The position numbers and the translations under genes were made by a program. Shown here in pieces: positions 42,635 to 51,020 of a DNA stretch of 64,000 bases (its first letter is position 1; each line of letters starts with the position of its first letter). Under the pieces are notes generated by a model that was not told where the DNA came from, searched no databases, and worked only from the letters and a program-made list of their open reading frames with translations. Source of the stretch: Limnochorda sp. L945t. Lineage in GTDB: Bacteria; Bacillota; Limnochordia; Limnochordales; Geochordaceae. The stretch spans positions 124,001 through 188,000 of the forward strand of contig NZ_CP141615.1 of NCBI RefSeq assembly GCF_035593305.1, read 5' to 3'.

Positions 42635-44032
42635 TTGGGGCTCCATGCGAATGCTCCCGGGCGGGCCGGAGAGCTGGCTGCGGTGCTGGGAGCCAGCCTG
42701 ACGCGAACCTTCACCGAACTGGTCATCTTCGGCTACGTCCCTCTCTACCTCTATGCCTCCGGGGAACGCCGGATCACGCAGCTGGCCCTGGTCACGGCCC
42801 TGCCGGCTCTGGTGAGGTTCGTGGCGGCCAACGCGTGGGGGGCGCTGGTCGACGTGACGGGCCGGCCCGAGCGCGTGCTGTTGGTCGGCATCGCAGGCTA
42901 CTGGCTGGCGAGCGTGGGCTTGCTCCAGGTCTCGACCGGCTTGCAGGCGATGGTGGTGGTGAGCCTGACGGCCGCGCTCTTCGCGGCGCTGTCGCCGGCC
43001 GGCAAGGCCCTGGTATCGCTGGCGGGCGAGACGGCAGGTCGAGCGGTGCCCGGCGCGGCGGCCACCTCCCGGGACGGGCGCCCTGCTGCTTACCGCCCGC
43101 TTGCGTGGTGGCTGCAGCTCGAGTCGTGGGGATGGCTGCTCGGCAGCGCCGCAGTGGCGGCCCGCGGGCGGCTGGGGCTTTCTCCTCAGGGCCTGCTTCT
43201 GGTCGTTGCAGGGGCCGTGACCGTACAGGGCGTGTGGGCCGGCCTGGCCTTGCGAGGCCTGCCCGGGCGCCGTAAGGCTTGCGCAGCGCGCTCCTGGATC
43301 GCTATGTTCCACGGGCGGCTCGCCGGAATGGTCGCCGACTGGCGCCGGCTGTACGGCCGGGGGACCATGGCGCTGCTGTTCGCGGTGTTCGGACTGTCCG
43401 CGCTGGCCGCGGAGGCGAGCTTCACGGTGTTCGGCTTCTACTTCACGGGCGTGCTGGGAGGGAGCGAGTCCGGGTACGGCGTCACCGTGGCGGCGAGCAC
43501 GGGTCTCGGGCTGTTGGTGTACGCCGTCATGGGGCGGCCGGGCGTGCGTCTTGCTCCCGGCCCGCTCATGGTCGCGGGCGCCGTGCTCTACGGCGTGACG
43601 TACGCCGTCATGGCCGCGGCGCCCGGGGCTCTCACGGCGGCCATCGCCTTCGGGCTTCCTGTGTACGCGCTGCTCCGCATCGGGGCGACGTGGTCGGCCG
43701 GAGCCCTCACGCGGGCCGACGAGCGCGGGGGAGGAATGGGCGGCCTGGACGGAGCCGAAGCGCTGGCTACGGCCCTGGGCGCGCTGGCCGCCGGCCTCGT
43801 CGCCGATGGGTGGGGTTTCCGGGCCGTGTACTGGGCTGCCGCAGGCGTGGCGGCGCTGCTGGCCGGGCTCGCCTGGCAGTTGAAGCGGCGGCTCGAGGAG
43901 CGTTGTACGGCGGCCTTGCCCGGCCAGACGGCCGTGCCTCGAGTTGCACCTGCTCTCGACGCGAACCGCCTCCGGCCAGACGAAATAACGCCCGCCGGAA
44001 ACACCGCGGAGCCGGGCGGTTGCGGCCCATGA
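42635..44032 (+). CDS. Major facilitator superfamily transporter
   Basis: A 465-residue membrane protein with about 12 hydrophobic helices in two halves, joined by a cytoplasmic loop near residues 220-240. Between helices 2 and 3 is the segment RFVAANAWGALVDVTGRPER, a form of the MFS signature. The substrate is unknown; no close relative was recognised. TTG start 42635 has only a modest GAGGG upstream. The last 50 residues are hydrophilic and probably cytoplasmic. It is divergent from the glutaryl-CoA dehydrogenase gene, and the short AT-rich stretch at 42585-42600 (GATGATATGATGAAC) may serve both promoters. Confidence 0.82.
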   Translation: MGLHANAPGRAGELAAVLGASLTRTFTELVIFGYVPLYLYASGERRITQLALVTALPALVRFVAANAWGALVDVTGRPERVLLVGIAGYWLASVGLLQVSTGLQAMVVVSLTAALFAALSPAGKALVSLAGETAGRAVPGAAATSRDGRPAAYRPLAWWLQLESWGWLLGSAAVAARGRLGLSPQGLLLVVAGAVTVQGVWAGLALRGLPGRRKACAARSWIAMFHGRLAGMVADWRRLYGRGTMALLFAVFGLSALAAEASFTVFGFYFTGVLGGSESGYGVTVAASTGLGLLVYAVMGRPGVRLAPGPLMVAGAVLYGVTYAVMAAAPGALTAAIAFGLPVYALLRIGATWSAGALTRADERGGGMGGLDGAEALATALGALAAGLVADGWGFRAVYWAAAGVAALLAGLAWQLKRRLEERCTAALPGQTAVPRVAPALDANRLRPDEITPAGNTAEPGGCGP

Positions 44033-44060
44033 CATGCAGCCGCCGGGCGCCGCGCGGAAG

Positions 44061-44846
44061 CTACGGCACCAAGGCCAGCACCGACGCCGGGGAGCCGGAG
44101 CCGTCACGCAGGCGCAGGACCCCGATGACGAGGGTCGCGCCCGTGGGAGGCAGCTCGTCGAGGTGGGCCAGGCACTCGAGGACGAGGCGCGGCGGTGGCT
44201 CGATGGCCGGATCCGGGGCGAAGGAGGGCTCCTCGAGCACCAGCCGGTTGACGGCAAAAGAGGAGTCCCACCCCGGCTCCACTCCGGGGGCATCGGTCCC
44301 GAGACCCCGGATACGGCGCTCCTGTAGGAGCCACCGGGCGACCTCGACGCCGAATCCGGGGAAATGGAGCCGGCCCTCGGCGTCCAGCCCGAGAAAGGCA
44401 CGCGGGTCGCTCCACCGCTCCTGCCAGCCGGTGAACAGGAGCACCACGGACCCGGCGGGGATGTCCCCGTGTCGCCGCTCCCAGGCTCTGATGTCCTCGA
44501 CAGCGAGCGTGTAGTCTGGGGCGGCGGCCGCGCGTTCCCGGACGTCCACGAGGACGGCGGGCGTAACGAGCGCCCCCGGGGGGTACTCCGAGACGCTCGA
44601 TCCCCTGGGGTGGAAGCTCTTCGGGGCGTTGAGGTGGGTGCCGCTGTGCTCTCCCATGCTGAACCGCCGCAGGTAGTACCCGTTGCCCTCGATCGTGGCC
44701 ACGGTTTCGAAGGTCACGAGCGGATCGCCGGGCCAGGCAGGACTGCCGGGCTCGAGGACGTGGGTGAGGTCCACCACCTTCCGGTAGACGATGACGTTGC
44801 CCAGGCGCTTCACCCCCGGGAAGCGATCGGTACCGGTGTACCTCAC
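44061..44846 (-). CDS. Cyclase-family (kynurenine-formamidase-like) hydrolase
   Basis: A 261-residue member of the metal-dependent cyclase/KynB hydrolase family. The metal-site motif reads GEHSGTHLNAPKSFH (about residues 65-79), where the usual Asp of HxGTHxDxP is replaced by Asn. Other family features are LTHVLEPGSPAWPGDP at the start and the GTDAPGVEPG segment. GTG 44846 has no convincing ribosome site; a later GTG in LGNVIVYRKVVDLTH is possible. It is convergent with the MFS gene, their stops being only 28 bases apart, and divergent from nanE. Substrate unknown; the Asn may change metal number or activity. Confidence 0.82.
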   Translation of the reverse strand: MRYTGTDRFPGVKRLGNVIVYRKVVDLTHVLEPGSPAWPGDPLVTFETVATIEGNGYYLRRFSMGEHSGTHLNAPKSFHPRGSSVSEYPPGALVTPAVLVDVRERAAAAPDYTLAVEDIRAWERRHGDIPAGSVVLLFTGWQERWSDPRAFLGLDAEGRLHFPGFGVEVARWLLQERRIRGLGTDAPGVEPGWDSSFAVNRLVLEEPSFAPDPAIEPPPRLVLECLAHLDELPPTGATLVIGVLRLRDGSGSPASVLALVP

Positions 44847-44971
44847 TTCGGCGAACGGAGGTGAGGGTCCTCGGCGAAAGGAAGCGAAGAGGAGCGTGAG
44901 CAGGGAAAACCGGCGTCGCGGGAGAGGGGGCGGAGCTTTTCTCCACCGGATCAGCCGCTGATGAAGGAGGG

Positions 44972-45775
44972 ATGCTCCACACGTCGAAATCGTTCGTGCG
45001 AGAGGGGTTACGCCCGGAGATGCCGGGATCCGTGCTGGAGAGTCTGGCGGGCGGCCTCATCGTGTCGTGCCAGGCCGGTGAGGGAGACCCGCTGCATGGG
45101 CCGCATTTCATGGCCGAGATGGCGAAGGCGGCCTACCAGGGAGGGGCTCGGGGTATCCGGGCCAACGGAGCCGCGGACATCCGTGCCATCCGGCAGGCGG
45201 TACCCCTTCCCATCGTCGGGATCGTAAAGCGCCACTACCCGGGCTCTCCCGTTTACATCACCCCGACCCTCGCCGAGGCGCTGGAAGTGCTGGATGCGGG
45301 GGCCGACGTGGCGGCGTGCGATGCGACGGCGCGCCCCCGGCCCGGCGGGTGGACCTTGGAGCGGCTCGTCGAGGAGATGCGGGCCAGGAGCGCGGTACCA
45401 CTCATGGCCGACGTGAGTTCGGTCGAGGAGGGCGTACGGGCCGCCCGTCTCGGCTTCGACGTCGTCGCCACGACGCTCGTGGGATACGCCGGCGATCACG
45501 AGCCCCTGGGGTACCGGCCCGATTTCGCCCTCATCGAGCGGATGGTGGCGGAGGTGACCGGGCGTTTCGGGGTGCCGGTCATCGTCGAGGGGCACATCTG
45601 GGAGCCGGACCAGGCACGCCGCTGCCTGGAGCTCGGAGCGTTCGCCGTGGTGGTGGGGACGGCCATTACCCGGCCGCAGCTCATCACCCGGCGGTTCGTG
45701 GAGGCCATGGGACGCCGGCGCACGGATCAGGGGGAGGGAGGGGGCCATGAGGACAGCGCGACGGTTCGAAGATGA
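44972..45775 (+). CDS. nanE: N-acylmannosamine-6-phosphate 2-epimerase
   Basis: Interconverts N-acetylmannosamine-6-phosphate and N-acetylglucosamine-6-phosphate in amino-sugar catabolism. A TIM barrel with the NanE motifs LAGGLIVSCQAGEGDP, GGARGIRANGAADI, IVGIVKRHYPGSPVYITPT and VIVEGHIWEPDQA. The start is doubtful: ATG 44972 sits only one base after GGAGG, while ATG 45020 gives a more usual NanE N-terminus. Its 3' end overlaps the RpiR gene by 29 bases. The following genes are an RpiR regulator, a sugar importer and a ROK kinase, a typical ManNAc or sialic-acid set, but no NanA lyase is present in the window. Confidence 0.92.
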   Translation: MLHTSKSFVREGLRPEMPGSVLESLAGGLIVSCQAGEGDPLHGPHFMAEMAKAAYQGGARGIRANGAADIRAIRQAVPLPIVGIVKRHYPGSPVYITPTLAEALEVLDAGADVAACDATARPRPGGWTLERLVEEMRARSAVPLMADVSSVEEGVRAARLGFDVVATTLVGYAGDHEPLGYRPDFALIERMVAEVTGRFGVPVIVEGHIWEPDQARRCLELGAFAVVVGTAITRPQLITRRFVEAMGRRRTDQGEGGGHEDSATVRR

Positions 45776-46634
45776 GACGGTGAGCGGCAGGCCGTCGGGG
45801 TTGGCCCGCCTGCACAGCAGCCTCTCGGCCCTGACCGAATCTGAGCAGAAGGTAGCGGCCGTGGTGCGCCAGGACCCGCATGGTGCCGTCTATTCCTCGG
45901 TGACTGAGCTGGCGGCCGCGGCCGGCGTTGGAGAGACCACGGTGCTGCGCTTCGCCCGCAGGCTGGGCTACCGTAGCTACCAGGACTTCAAGATGGACCT
46001 GGCCCGCGACATCTTCTCGGCGGGCGGCGGTCATCCCGCTCACCCAATGGCCTCAGAGGGAGCGGGCCGCGACCTGCTCCAGTGCGCCACCGAGGAGAAC
46101 CGGCGCGTCATCGTGGATACTTCTTCCATGCTCGATCGGCAGGCCCTCGCTAAAGCGGTCCAAATCCTCAGCAAGGCCCGGCAGATCCACTTCTACGGTG
46201 CCGGCCATTCCGGCATAACCGCGAAGGATGCCCGCCACCGCTTCTGGAGATTGGGCTTCTCGGCCCACGCATTCGATGACTCACACTTTCAACTGATGGC
46301 TGCCGCCACATTGTCGCCCGAGGACGCGGCGGTCGGCCTCTCCGTCTCCGGCAGCTCCCGAGACGTGGTGGAGTGCCTCGAGATGGCCCGAAACCGGGGC
46401 GCCAAGACCATCGCCATCACGGGATACCAGCGATCACCGATCACCCGCGTGGCGGACGTCGTCCTCTTGACCGTCACCCGGGAGATGCCGCTGGAGTCGG
46501 GTTCGTTCACGTCCAAGATAGGGCAGTTGCACGTCCTCGACATCCTTCTTCGGCACCTGGCCGAGTCGAGGGCTGACCTGGTGCGCCGGCGCCAAGAGGA
46601 GACGGGCCGGGCCATCTCTGGCAGATTCTACTGA
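45747..46634 (+). CDS. RpiR-family transcriptional regulator
   Basis: A 295-residue phosphosugar-sensing regulator. The HTH_6 region includes LTESEQKVAAVVRQDP and ETTVLRFARRLGYRSYQDFK (about residues 29-85). The SIS domain covers about residues 130-270, with IHFYGAGHSGITAKD, GLSVSGSSRDVVECLEMARN and GYQRSPITRVADVVLL. It overlaps nanE by 29 bases and is followed by the importer genes. By family and position it probably responds to ManNAc-6-P or GlcNAc-6-P and controls this cluster. Confidence 0.92.
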   Translation: MRTARRFEDETVSGRPSGLARLHSSLSALTESEQKVAAVVRQDPHGAVYSSVTELAAAAGVGETTVLRFARRLGYRSYQDFKMDLARDIFSAGGGHPAHPMASEGAGRDLLQCATEENRRVIVDTSSMLDRQALAKAVQILSKARQIHFYGAGHSGITAKDARHRFWRLGFSAHAFDDSHFQLMAAATLSPEDAAVGLSVSGSSRDVVECLEMARNRGAKTIAITGYQRSPITRVADVVLLTVTREMPLESGSFTSKIGQLHVLDILLRHLAESRADLVRRRQEETGRAISGRFY

Positions 46635-46751
46635 AAGGGGGGAATTTGCGGGGAGCCTCCATCCGGTGTTGTGGCTGGCCATACCGTTGCGTTGGCGGCA
46701 CGTGGGTGTCCGGGGCATTCACACGGCGTCAGACCGAAGGAGGAGCGGTGT

Positions 46752-48092
46752 ATGAAGTCGGGCTTGCGTTGGTTGCTAGTCGCTTCAGCAGCATTGGCAG
46801 TGAGCCTCGTCACGACCGTGGCCGCCGTTGCCGAGACGACCGTTACGGTCGCGTACTGGCCCGGCCCCGAGAGCGACGCGATGCAGCAGGTGGTCAACTG
46901 GTGGAACGCCAACAAGGCGGCTCAGGAAGGGTTCCGAGTCCGGTTGCTCACGTTCACCCGTCAGGACTACTTCACCCGTGAAATGACCGCTCTGGCAGCG
47001 GCCAGCACGGAATTCGACGTCGCGTTCACGACCACGTACATCGTGGGTGAGATGGCGCCCTACCTGGAGCCGCTGGATAACCACTTCGAGCGACTGGGAG
47101 CGTCGGACAACCTCAAGGTCTACATCCCGTCGAGCCTCGATTCGCTCCGGTTCAACGGAAAGCTCTACGGGATCCCGACCGACGTCAGCAACCACTTCCT
47201 GTACTACCGAAAGGACCTGATCCAGCGACTGGTCTCTGACCGCATCTGGCAGCAACGGTATCGGGAGATCAGCCAGAAGTACCTTGGCAAGGCTCTCGAG
47301 CCGAAGCAGCCGTCGGAGTGGGGCATTGACGACTACGTCGCCGCGAGCCTGTTCTTCACGCAGAGCATCAACCCCGACTCACCGACGCAGTACGGGACGG
47401 TGCTGCAGCTCAAGAACCTCATCTTCAACGTCATGGTCTGGAACGACTTGCTGTGGGGCGCGGGCGGCAAGTGGCTGGAGAACGGAGAACCGGCCCTGAC
47501 CTCTCCTGCAGCGGTCAAGGCGCTGGACGCGTACGGGATCATCATCCGCAACCGTGCGACGCCGCCGGATTCGCTCAACTACGAATTCGCCGAGGCGAAC
47601 GCGGCCTTCGGGAGCGGCCGGGTGGCTACCATGGTCCAGTGGTCGGCGGCCTACCATCAGCTCACGGACAAGCGCAGCTTTCCAGGGCTGTCCGACAAGG
47701 TGGCCCTTGGACCGGTGCCGGGCAATCCTCATGCCACCCACGTCCATAGCCTGGGGCTCGGCATCAACGCGGCCTCGCCTCGCAAGGAGCAGGCTGCCCG
47801 ATTCCTCGCGTTCCTGGCGTCGCGGCAGGCCATGGAACTGTATGCGAAGAGCGGTGGACTGCCTCCTGTGTCGGCCGTGTTGAGCGGGATGGCCAACACG
47901 CGGCCTGAGTTCCCGCTCGTTGCCGAGCACGTGGAGAAGTACGGGTACGTGGAACACACCGGTCCGGAGACCCGGGCCATTCTACAGGCTCTAGCAGACC
48001 ACCTGAGCGCCGCCTGGGCAGGCAAGGTCGGCACGACCGAAGCCCTCAAGCGGGCCAACGAGGCGGTCCATGAGATCCTGAGGAAGAAGTGA
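46752..48092 (+). CDS. Carbohydrate ABC transporter substrate-binding protein (family 1)
   Basis: A 446-residue sugar receptor, starting at ATG 46752 with AAGGAGGAG eight bases upstream. The signal peptide is WLLVASAALAVSLVTTVAAVAE, with no lipobox cysteine. The mature protein has TVTVAYWPGPESDAMQQVVN, a receptor-type EFDVAFTTTYIVGEMAPYLE segment, LRFNGKLYGIPTDVSNHFLY and a C-terminal SRQAMELYAKSGGLPP. By context with nanE and a ROK kinase, the ligand is likely an N-acetylated amino sugar or an oligosaccharide containing one. A strong hairpin follows before the permease genes. Confidence 0.92.
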   Translation: MKSGLRWLLVASAALAVSLVTTVAAVAETTVTVAYWPGPESDAMQQVVNWWNANKAAQEGFRVRLLTFTRQDYFTREMTALAAASTEFDVAFTTTYIVGEMAPYLEPLDNHFERLGASDNLKVYIPSSLDSLRFNGKLYGIPTDVSNHFLYYRKDLIQRLVSDRIWQQRYREISQKYLGKALEPKQPSEWGIDDYVAASLFFTQSINPDSPTQYGTVLQLKNLIFNVMVWNDLLWGAGGKWLENGEPALTSPAAVKALDAYGIIIRNRATPPDSLNYEFAEANAAFGSGRVATMVQWSAAYHQLTDKRSFPGLSDKVALGPVPGNPHATHVHSLGLGINAASPRKEQAARFLAFLASRQAMELYAKSGGLPPVSAVLSGMANTRPEFPLVAEHVEKYGYVEHTGPETRAILQALADHLSAAWAGKVGTTEALKRANEAVHEILRKK

Positions 48093-48134
48093 CACACCGG
48101 GACGCCATCAAGCCACAAGCCTAGCTTACGAGTC

Positions 48135-48166
48135 GCCGGAGGGCCCCTCGGTAAGGGCCCTCCGGC
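48135..48166. terminator. Hairpin between binding-protein and permease genes
   Basis: GCCGGAGGGCCC (48135-48146), eight-base loop, GGGCCCTCCGGC (48155-48166): a perfect 12-bp stem in the 97-base gap after the receptor gene. There is no T-run; it probably protects the upstream mRNA or partly attenuates reading into the permeases. Confidence 0.65.
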
Positions 48167-48189
48167 ACCGGCAGTCGGGGGAGTAAGGC

Positions 48190-49065
48190 ATGTCGGAACG
48201 CCTTCAGCGGGGATTGTTCTTGGCCCCGCTGGTGGTCCTTATGGGCGGACTTCTCGGATACCCGCTTGTCAGTGACCTGTGGCTGAGTCTGCGCGACGTG
48301 AAACTTAGCAACTTTCGCATGGGCCCGCCGTGGGTAGGCCTTGCTAATTACGAGCGGGTGCTGGCGGATGCTGCCTTCTGGCGCTCGATAGGGTTCAGCC
48401 TGGAGTTTGCGACGGTGACGACCCTCGTGGAGGTGGGCATCGGGCTGGCCATCGCGCTTTTCTTCTGGAGCCAGTTCCGCTCTTCGAGGGCCATTGTCAG
48501 CCTCATGCTGCTGCCCATGATGACCGCGCCCTCTCTGCTGGCCATCATGTTCCGTCTCATGCTGAACGACTTCGTGGGCATCGTCCCCGTCACGTTGCAG
48601 ATGTTCGGGCTACCGCAGGTGTCGATGCTGGGACCTGACTGGGTATGGCGCACCCTTGTGGCCATCGACGCGGTCCAGTGGACTCCTTTCGTGTTCCTCT
48701 TGATTTATACCGGGCTTCAAGGGCTCCCGGAGGAGATCATCGAAGCGGCTTCCGTCGACGGCGCGAGCACAGGGCAGACCATCCTTCGCGTCATCGTCCC
48801 GCAGCTCTCGCCGACCCTGGCTGCCACGGCCTTCTTGCGGTTCATCGACACCTTCAGGATCTTCGACAGCATCTACGTGCTCACGGGCGGTGGTCCGGGC
48901 GATCTCACTACCAGCGCCAGCATCTACATCTACAAGCAGGCCTTCGGAAACGGTGACCTGGGAGTTGGGATCGCGGCGGCCGTGATCCTCTTGACCATCA
49001 TCATGGCCCCGGTGGGCCTGGGTACCGGCCGCCTCTTCCGTGCCGGGGGAGGTGAGCGCGGGTGA
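48190..49065 (+). CDS. Carbohydrate ABC transporter permease, MalF type (CUT1)
   Basis: A 291-residue membrane subunit with six helices. RGLFLAPLVVLMGGLLGYPL is the first helix; WVGLANYERVLADAAFW, the docking loop PEEIIEAASVDGASTGQTIL and FDSIYVLTGGGPGDLTTSAS are standard for the family. It overlaps the partner permease by 4 bases. No MalK-like ATPase gene follows, so the motor is probably shared with other importers. Confidence 0.93.
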   Translation: MSERLQRGLFLAPLVVLMGGLLGYPLVSDLWLSLRDVKLSNFRMGPPWVGLANYERVLADAAFWRSIGFSLEFATVTTLVEVGIGLAIALFFWSQFRSSRAIVSLMLLPMMTAPSLLAIMFRLMLNDFVGIVPVTLQMFGLPQVSMLGPDWVWRTLVAIDAVQWTPFVFLLIYTGLQGLPEEIIEAASVDGASTGQTILRVIVPQLSPTLAATAFLRFIDTFRIFDSIYVLTGGGPGDLTTSASIYIYKQAFGNGDLGVGIAAAVILLTIIMAPVGLGTGRLFRAGGGERG

Positions 49066-49955
49066 ACGCCGTCCAGGCGCAACAAAGGGTAGGGCCGTTG
49101 GCCTCGCCGGTCGCTCTCCCCCGCCAGGGGCGTATCCGGCGACTTCAGCGGGTCGCGGTATGGATGCTCACCGTGGTGATCCTGGGGGTGTTCAACTTTC
49201 CGTTCCTCAATACGCTGATGATCTCATTCAAGGATCCCGTCGACATCACTGCCGTGCCGCCCAAGCTGGTCTTCCAACCCGTCTTGAGCAACTACGGGGA
49301 GCTCTTTGGTGACCCGACGGTGCCCTATGGCCGCTATCTGCTCAACACGATCCTCATCGCGGCGGGTGCGGCGTTGTTGACCATCCTGGTGACGCTGCCG
49401 GCTGGCTTCATAACCGCTCGCTTCGGGACGGGCCGGCGCGTGCTGTTCCCCGTCATTTCCAGCCTTCGGGCGATCCCGTACGTGGTCTTCGCCATCCCCA
49501 TCTACATCATGTTCCAGCGGGTCCGGCTCATCGACACCCCGGTCGCGCTCATCCTCATCAACACGGCCATCAACGTCCCGTTGGCGCTGGTTCTATTCTC
49601 GGTGGCGCTGCGGGAGATCCCCGTCACGCTGGATGAGGCGGCCCGCATCGACGGATGCTCGACGTGGGGCGTCTTCCGGTACGTGATCGTCCCGCTTTCC
49701 GGCCCCATATCGGCCAGCGTGGGCATTCTCAGCTTCATCGGTACTTGGAACGAATTTCTGTTCGGCCTGTTGCTCACCGTTGAGCGCGCCACCCCGGTCA
49801 CGGTGGGGACCACCATGTTCATCACGTCGTGGACGATCAAGTGGGGTAGCATCGCAGCGGCCCTCGTGCTTGGGACATTGCCCATTGTGTCATTTACCAC
49901 GCTGGCCCAGCGATACCTGATCCGGGGCCTGACGGCGGGGGCCATCAAGGGATGA
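49062..49955 (+). CDS. Carbohydrate ABC transporter permease, MalG type (CUT1)
   Basis: A 297-residue membrane subunit with six helices after a roughly 30-residue hydrophilic N-terminus. The docking loop VTLDEAARIDGCSTWGVFRY (about residues 187-206) and the C-terminal YLIRGLTAGAIKG are characteristic of MalG-type proteins. GTG start; both ends overlap neighbours by 4 bases, tying it to the permease before and the ROK kinase after. Confidence 0.93.
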   Translation: MNAVQAQQRVGPLASPVALPRQGRIRRLQRVAVWMLTVVILGVFNFPFLNTLMISFKDPVDITAVPPKLVFQPVLSNYGELFGDPTVPYGRYLLNTILIAAGAALLTILVTLPAGFITARFGTGRRVLFPVISSLRAIPYVVFAIPIYIMFQRVRLIDTPVALILINTAINVPLALVLFSVALREIPVTLDEAARIDGCSTWGVFRYVIVPLSGPISASVGILSFIGTWNEFLFGLLLTVERATPVTVGTTMFITSWTIKWGSIAAALVLGTLPIVSFTTLAQRYLIRGLTAGAIKG

Positions 49956-50932
49956 AGCAGATGGGGGAGGGTCGGCTGCTTGCCTGGGCGGTGGGCATCG
50001 ACATCGGCGGCACCAAGATCGCCGGCGGTCTCGTCTGCAGCGACGGGCGAATCCTTCACCTGAACAGGCGTCCCTCTCGTGCAGGGGAGGGCCCGGGGGC
50101 TGTGGCGGCGACGGCCGTCGAGGTGGCGAAGGGGCTCGTGGCGTGTGCCACGGCCGAGGGGCTTCGCCCTGTCGCACTGGGAATCGGTACCGGGGGTCAG
50201 GTTGACACCGTCAAGCAACAAATCGTGGGATCAACGGCCGTCATTCCCGGCCTAGCCGGTTATCCGCTTCGGGAGCAGTTGCAGGAGGAGACAGGCCTGC
50301 CAACGTTCTTGGACAACGACGCCAAGGTGGTGGCCAGGGCAGAAGCACTATGGGGAGCCGCTCAAGGGGTCAGGGATGCCATCATCGTGACGCTGGGGAC
50401 GGGAATCGGCGGGGCGGTTATCGTCAATGGCGACGTCATCGATGGAGCCCGAGGATTGGCGGGACACCTGGGGCACATAGTGGTGCAACCGGATGGTCCG
50501 ACGTGCTCCTGTGGGGGTAGAGGCTGCCTTGAGGCGCTCGCCTCCGCCACCGCCATCTTGCGAGCGGCCCGGGAGAAGGCCGCAAACGATCTGACGCTGG
50601 GGGCCCGGGTTGTCGACGCGACCGCGGTGTTTCGGTTGGGCGCGCAGGGGGTCTCGTGGGCGAACGCCTTGCTGGACCGGGCGGCAAATGCCATCGGGCT
50701 GGGTCTGGCAGGCTTGGTGCACACCTTCGATCCGGAACTCATCGTGGTAGGCGGCGGCCTGGCTGCATGGGGAGAGCCGTGGCGTGAGCGGTTGGCGGCA
50801 GCCATCCGGGCTCGGGTGATGGAGTCGTTTCGTGGCCATTTTGAGGTACGGCTCGCTCGATTCGGCCCGGATGCAGGAGTGGCCGGGGCGGGTGCTCTGG
50901 CGCTTGCGCGGGTTGGCTCGGGTGGTTGGTAG
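49952..50932 (+). CDS. nanK: ROK-family sugar kinase, probable N-acetylmannosamine kinase
   Basis: An ATP-dependent amino-sugar kinase of 326 residues. The phosphate-binding motif VGIDIGGTKIAGGLV opens the protein, the catalytic Asp is in FLDNDAKVVARAEAL, and the zinc motif is CSCGGRGCLEALAS. The substrate-loop segment reads AGHLGHIVV, with His where glucokinases usually have Glu. That swap is known in N-acetylmannosamine kinases. Together with nanE upstream, a ManNAc kinase is the best call, making ManNAc-6-P for the epimerase. There is no DNA-binding domain, so it is an enzyme rather than a regulator. Confidence 0.8.
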   Translation: MKQMGEGRLLAWAVGIDIGGTKIAGGLVCSDGRILHLNRRPSRAGEGPGAVAATAVEVAKGLVACATAEGLRPVALGIGTGGQVDTVKQQIVGSTAVIPGLAGYPLREQLQEETGLPTFLDNDAKVVARAEALWGAAQGVRDAIIVTLGTGIGGAVIVNGDVIDGARGLAGHLGHIVVQPDGPTCSCGGRGCLEALASATAILRAAREKAANDLTLGARVVDATAVFRLGAQGVSWANALLDRAANAIGLGLAGLVHTFDPELIVVGGGLAAWGEPWRERLAAAIRARVMESFRGHFEVRLARFGPDAGVAGAGALALARVGSGGW

Positions 50933-51020
50933 GCATGAAAACCTGCCCCGTCTTGGACCGCTTGTCATCACAGGGGCTGGCGTCGCGTCATCGAACCCCT
51001 GACAGCGGGAGGGGGCTTGG

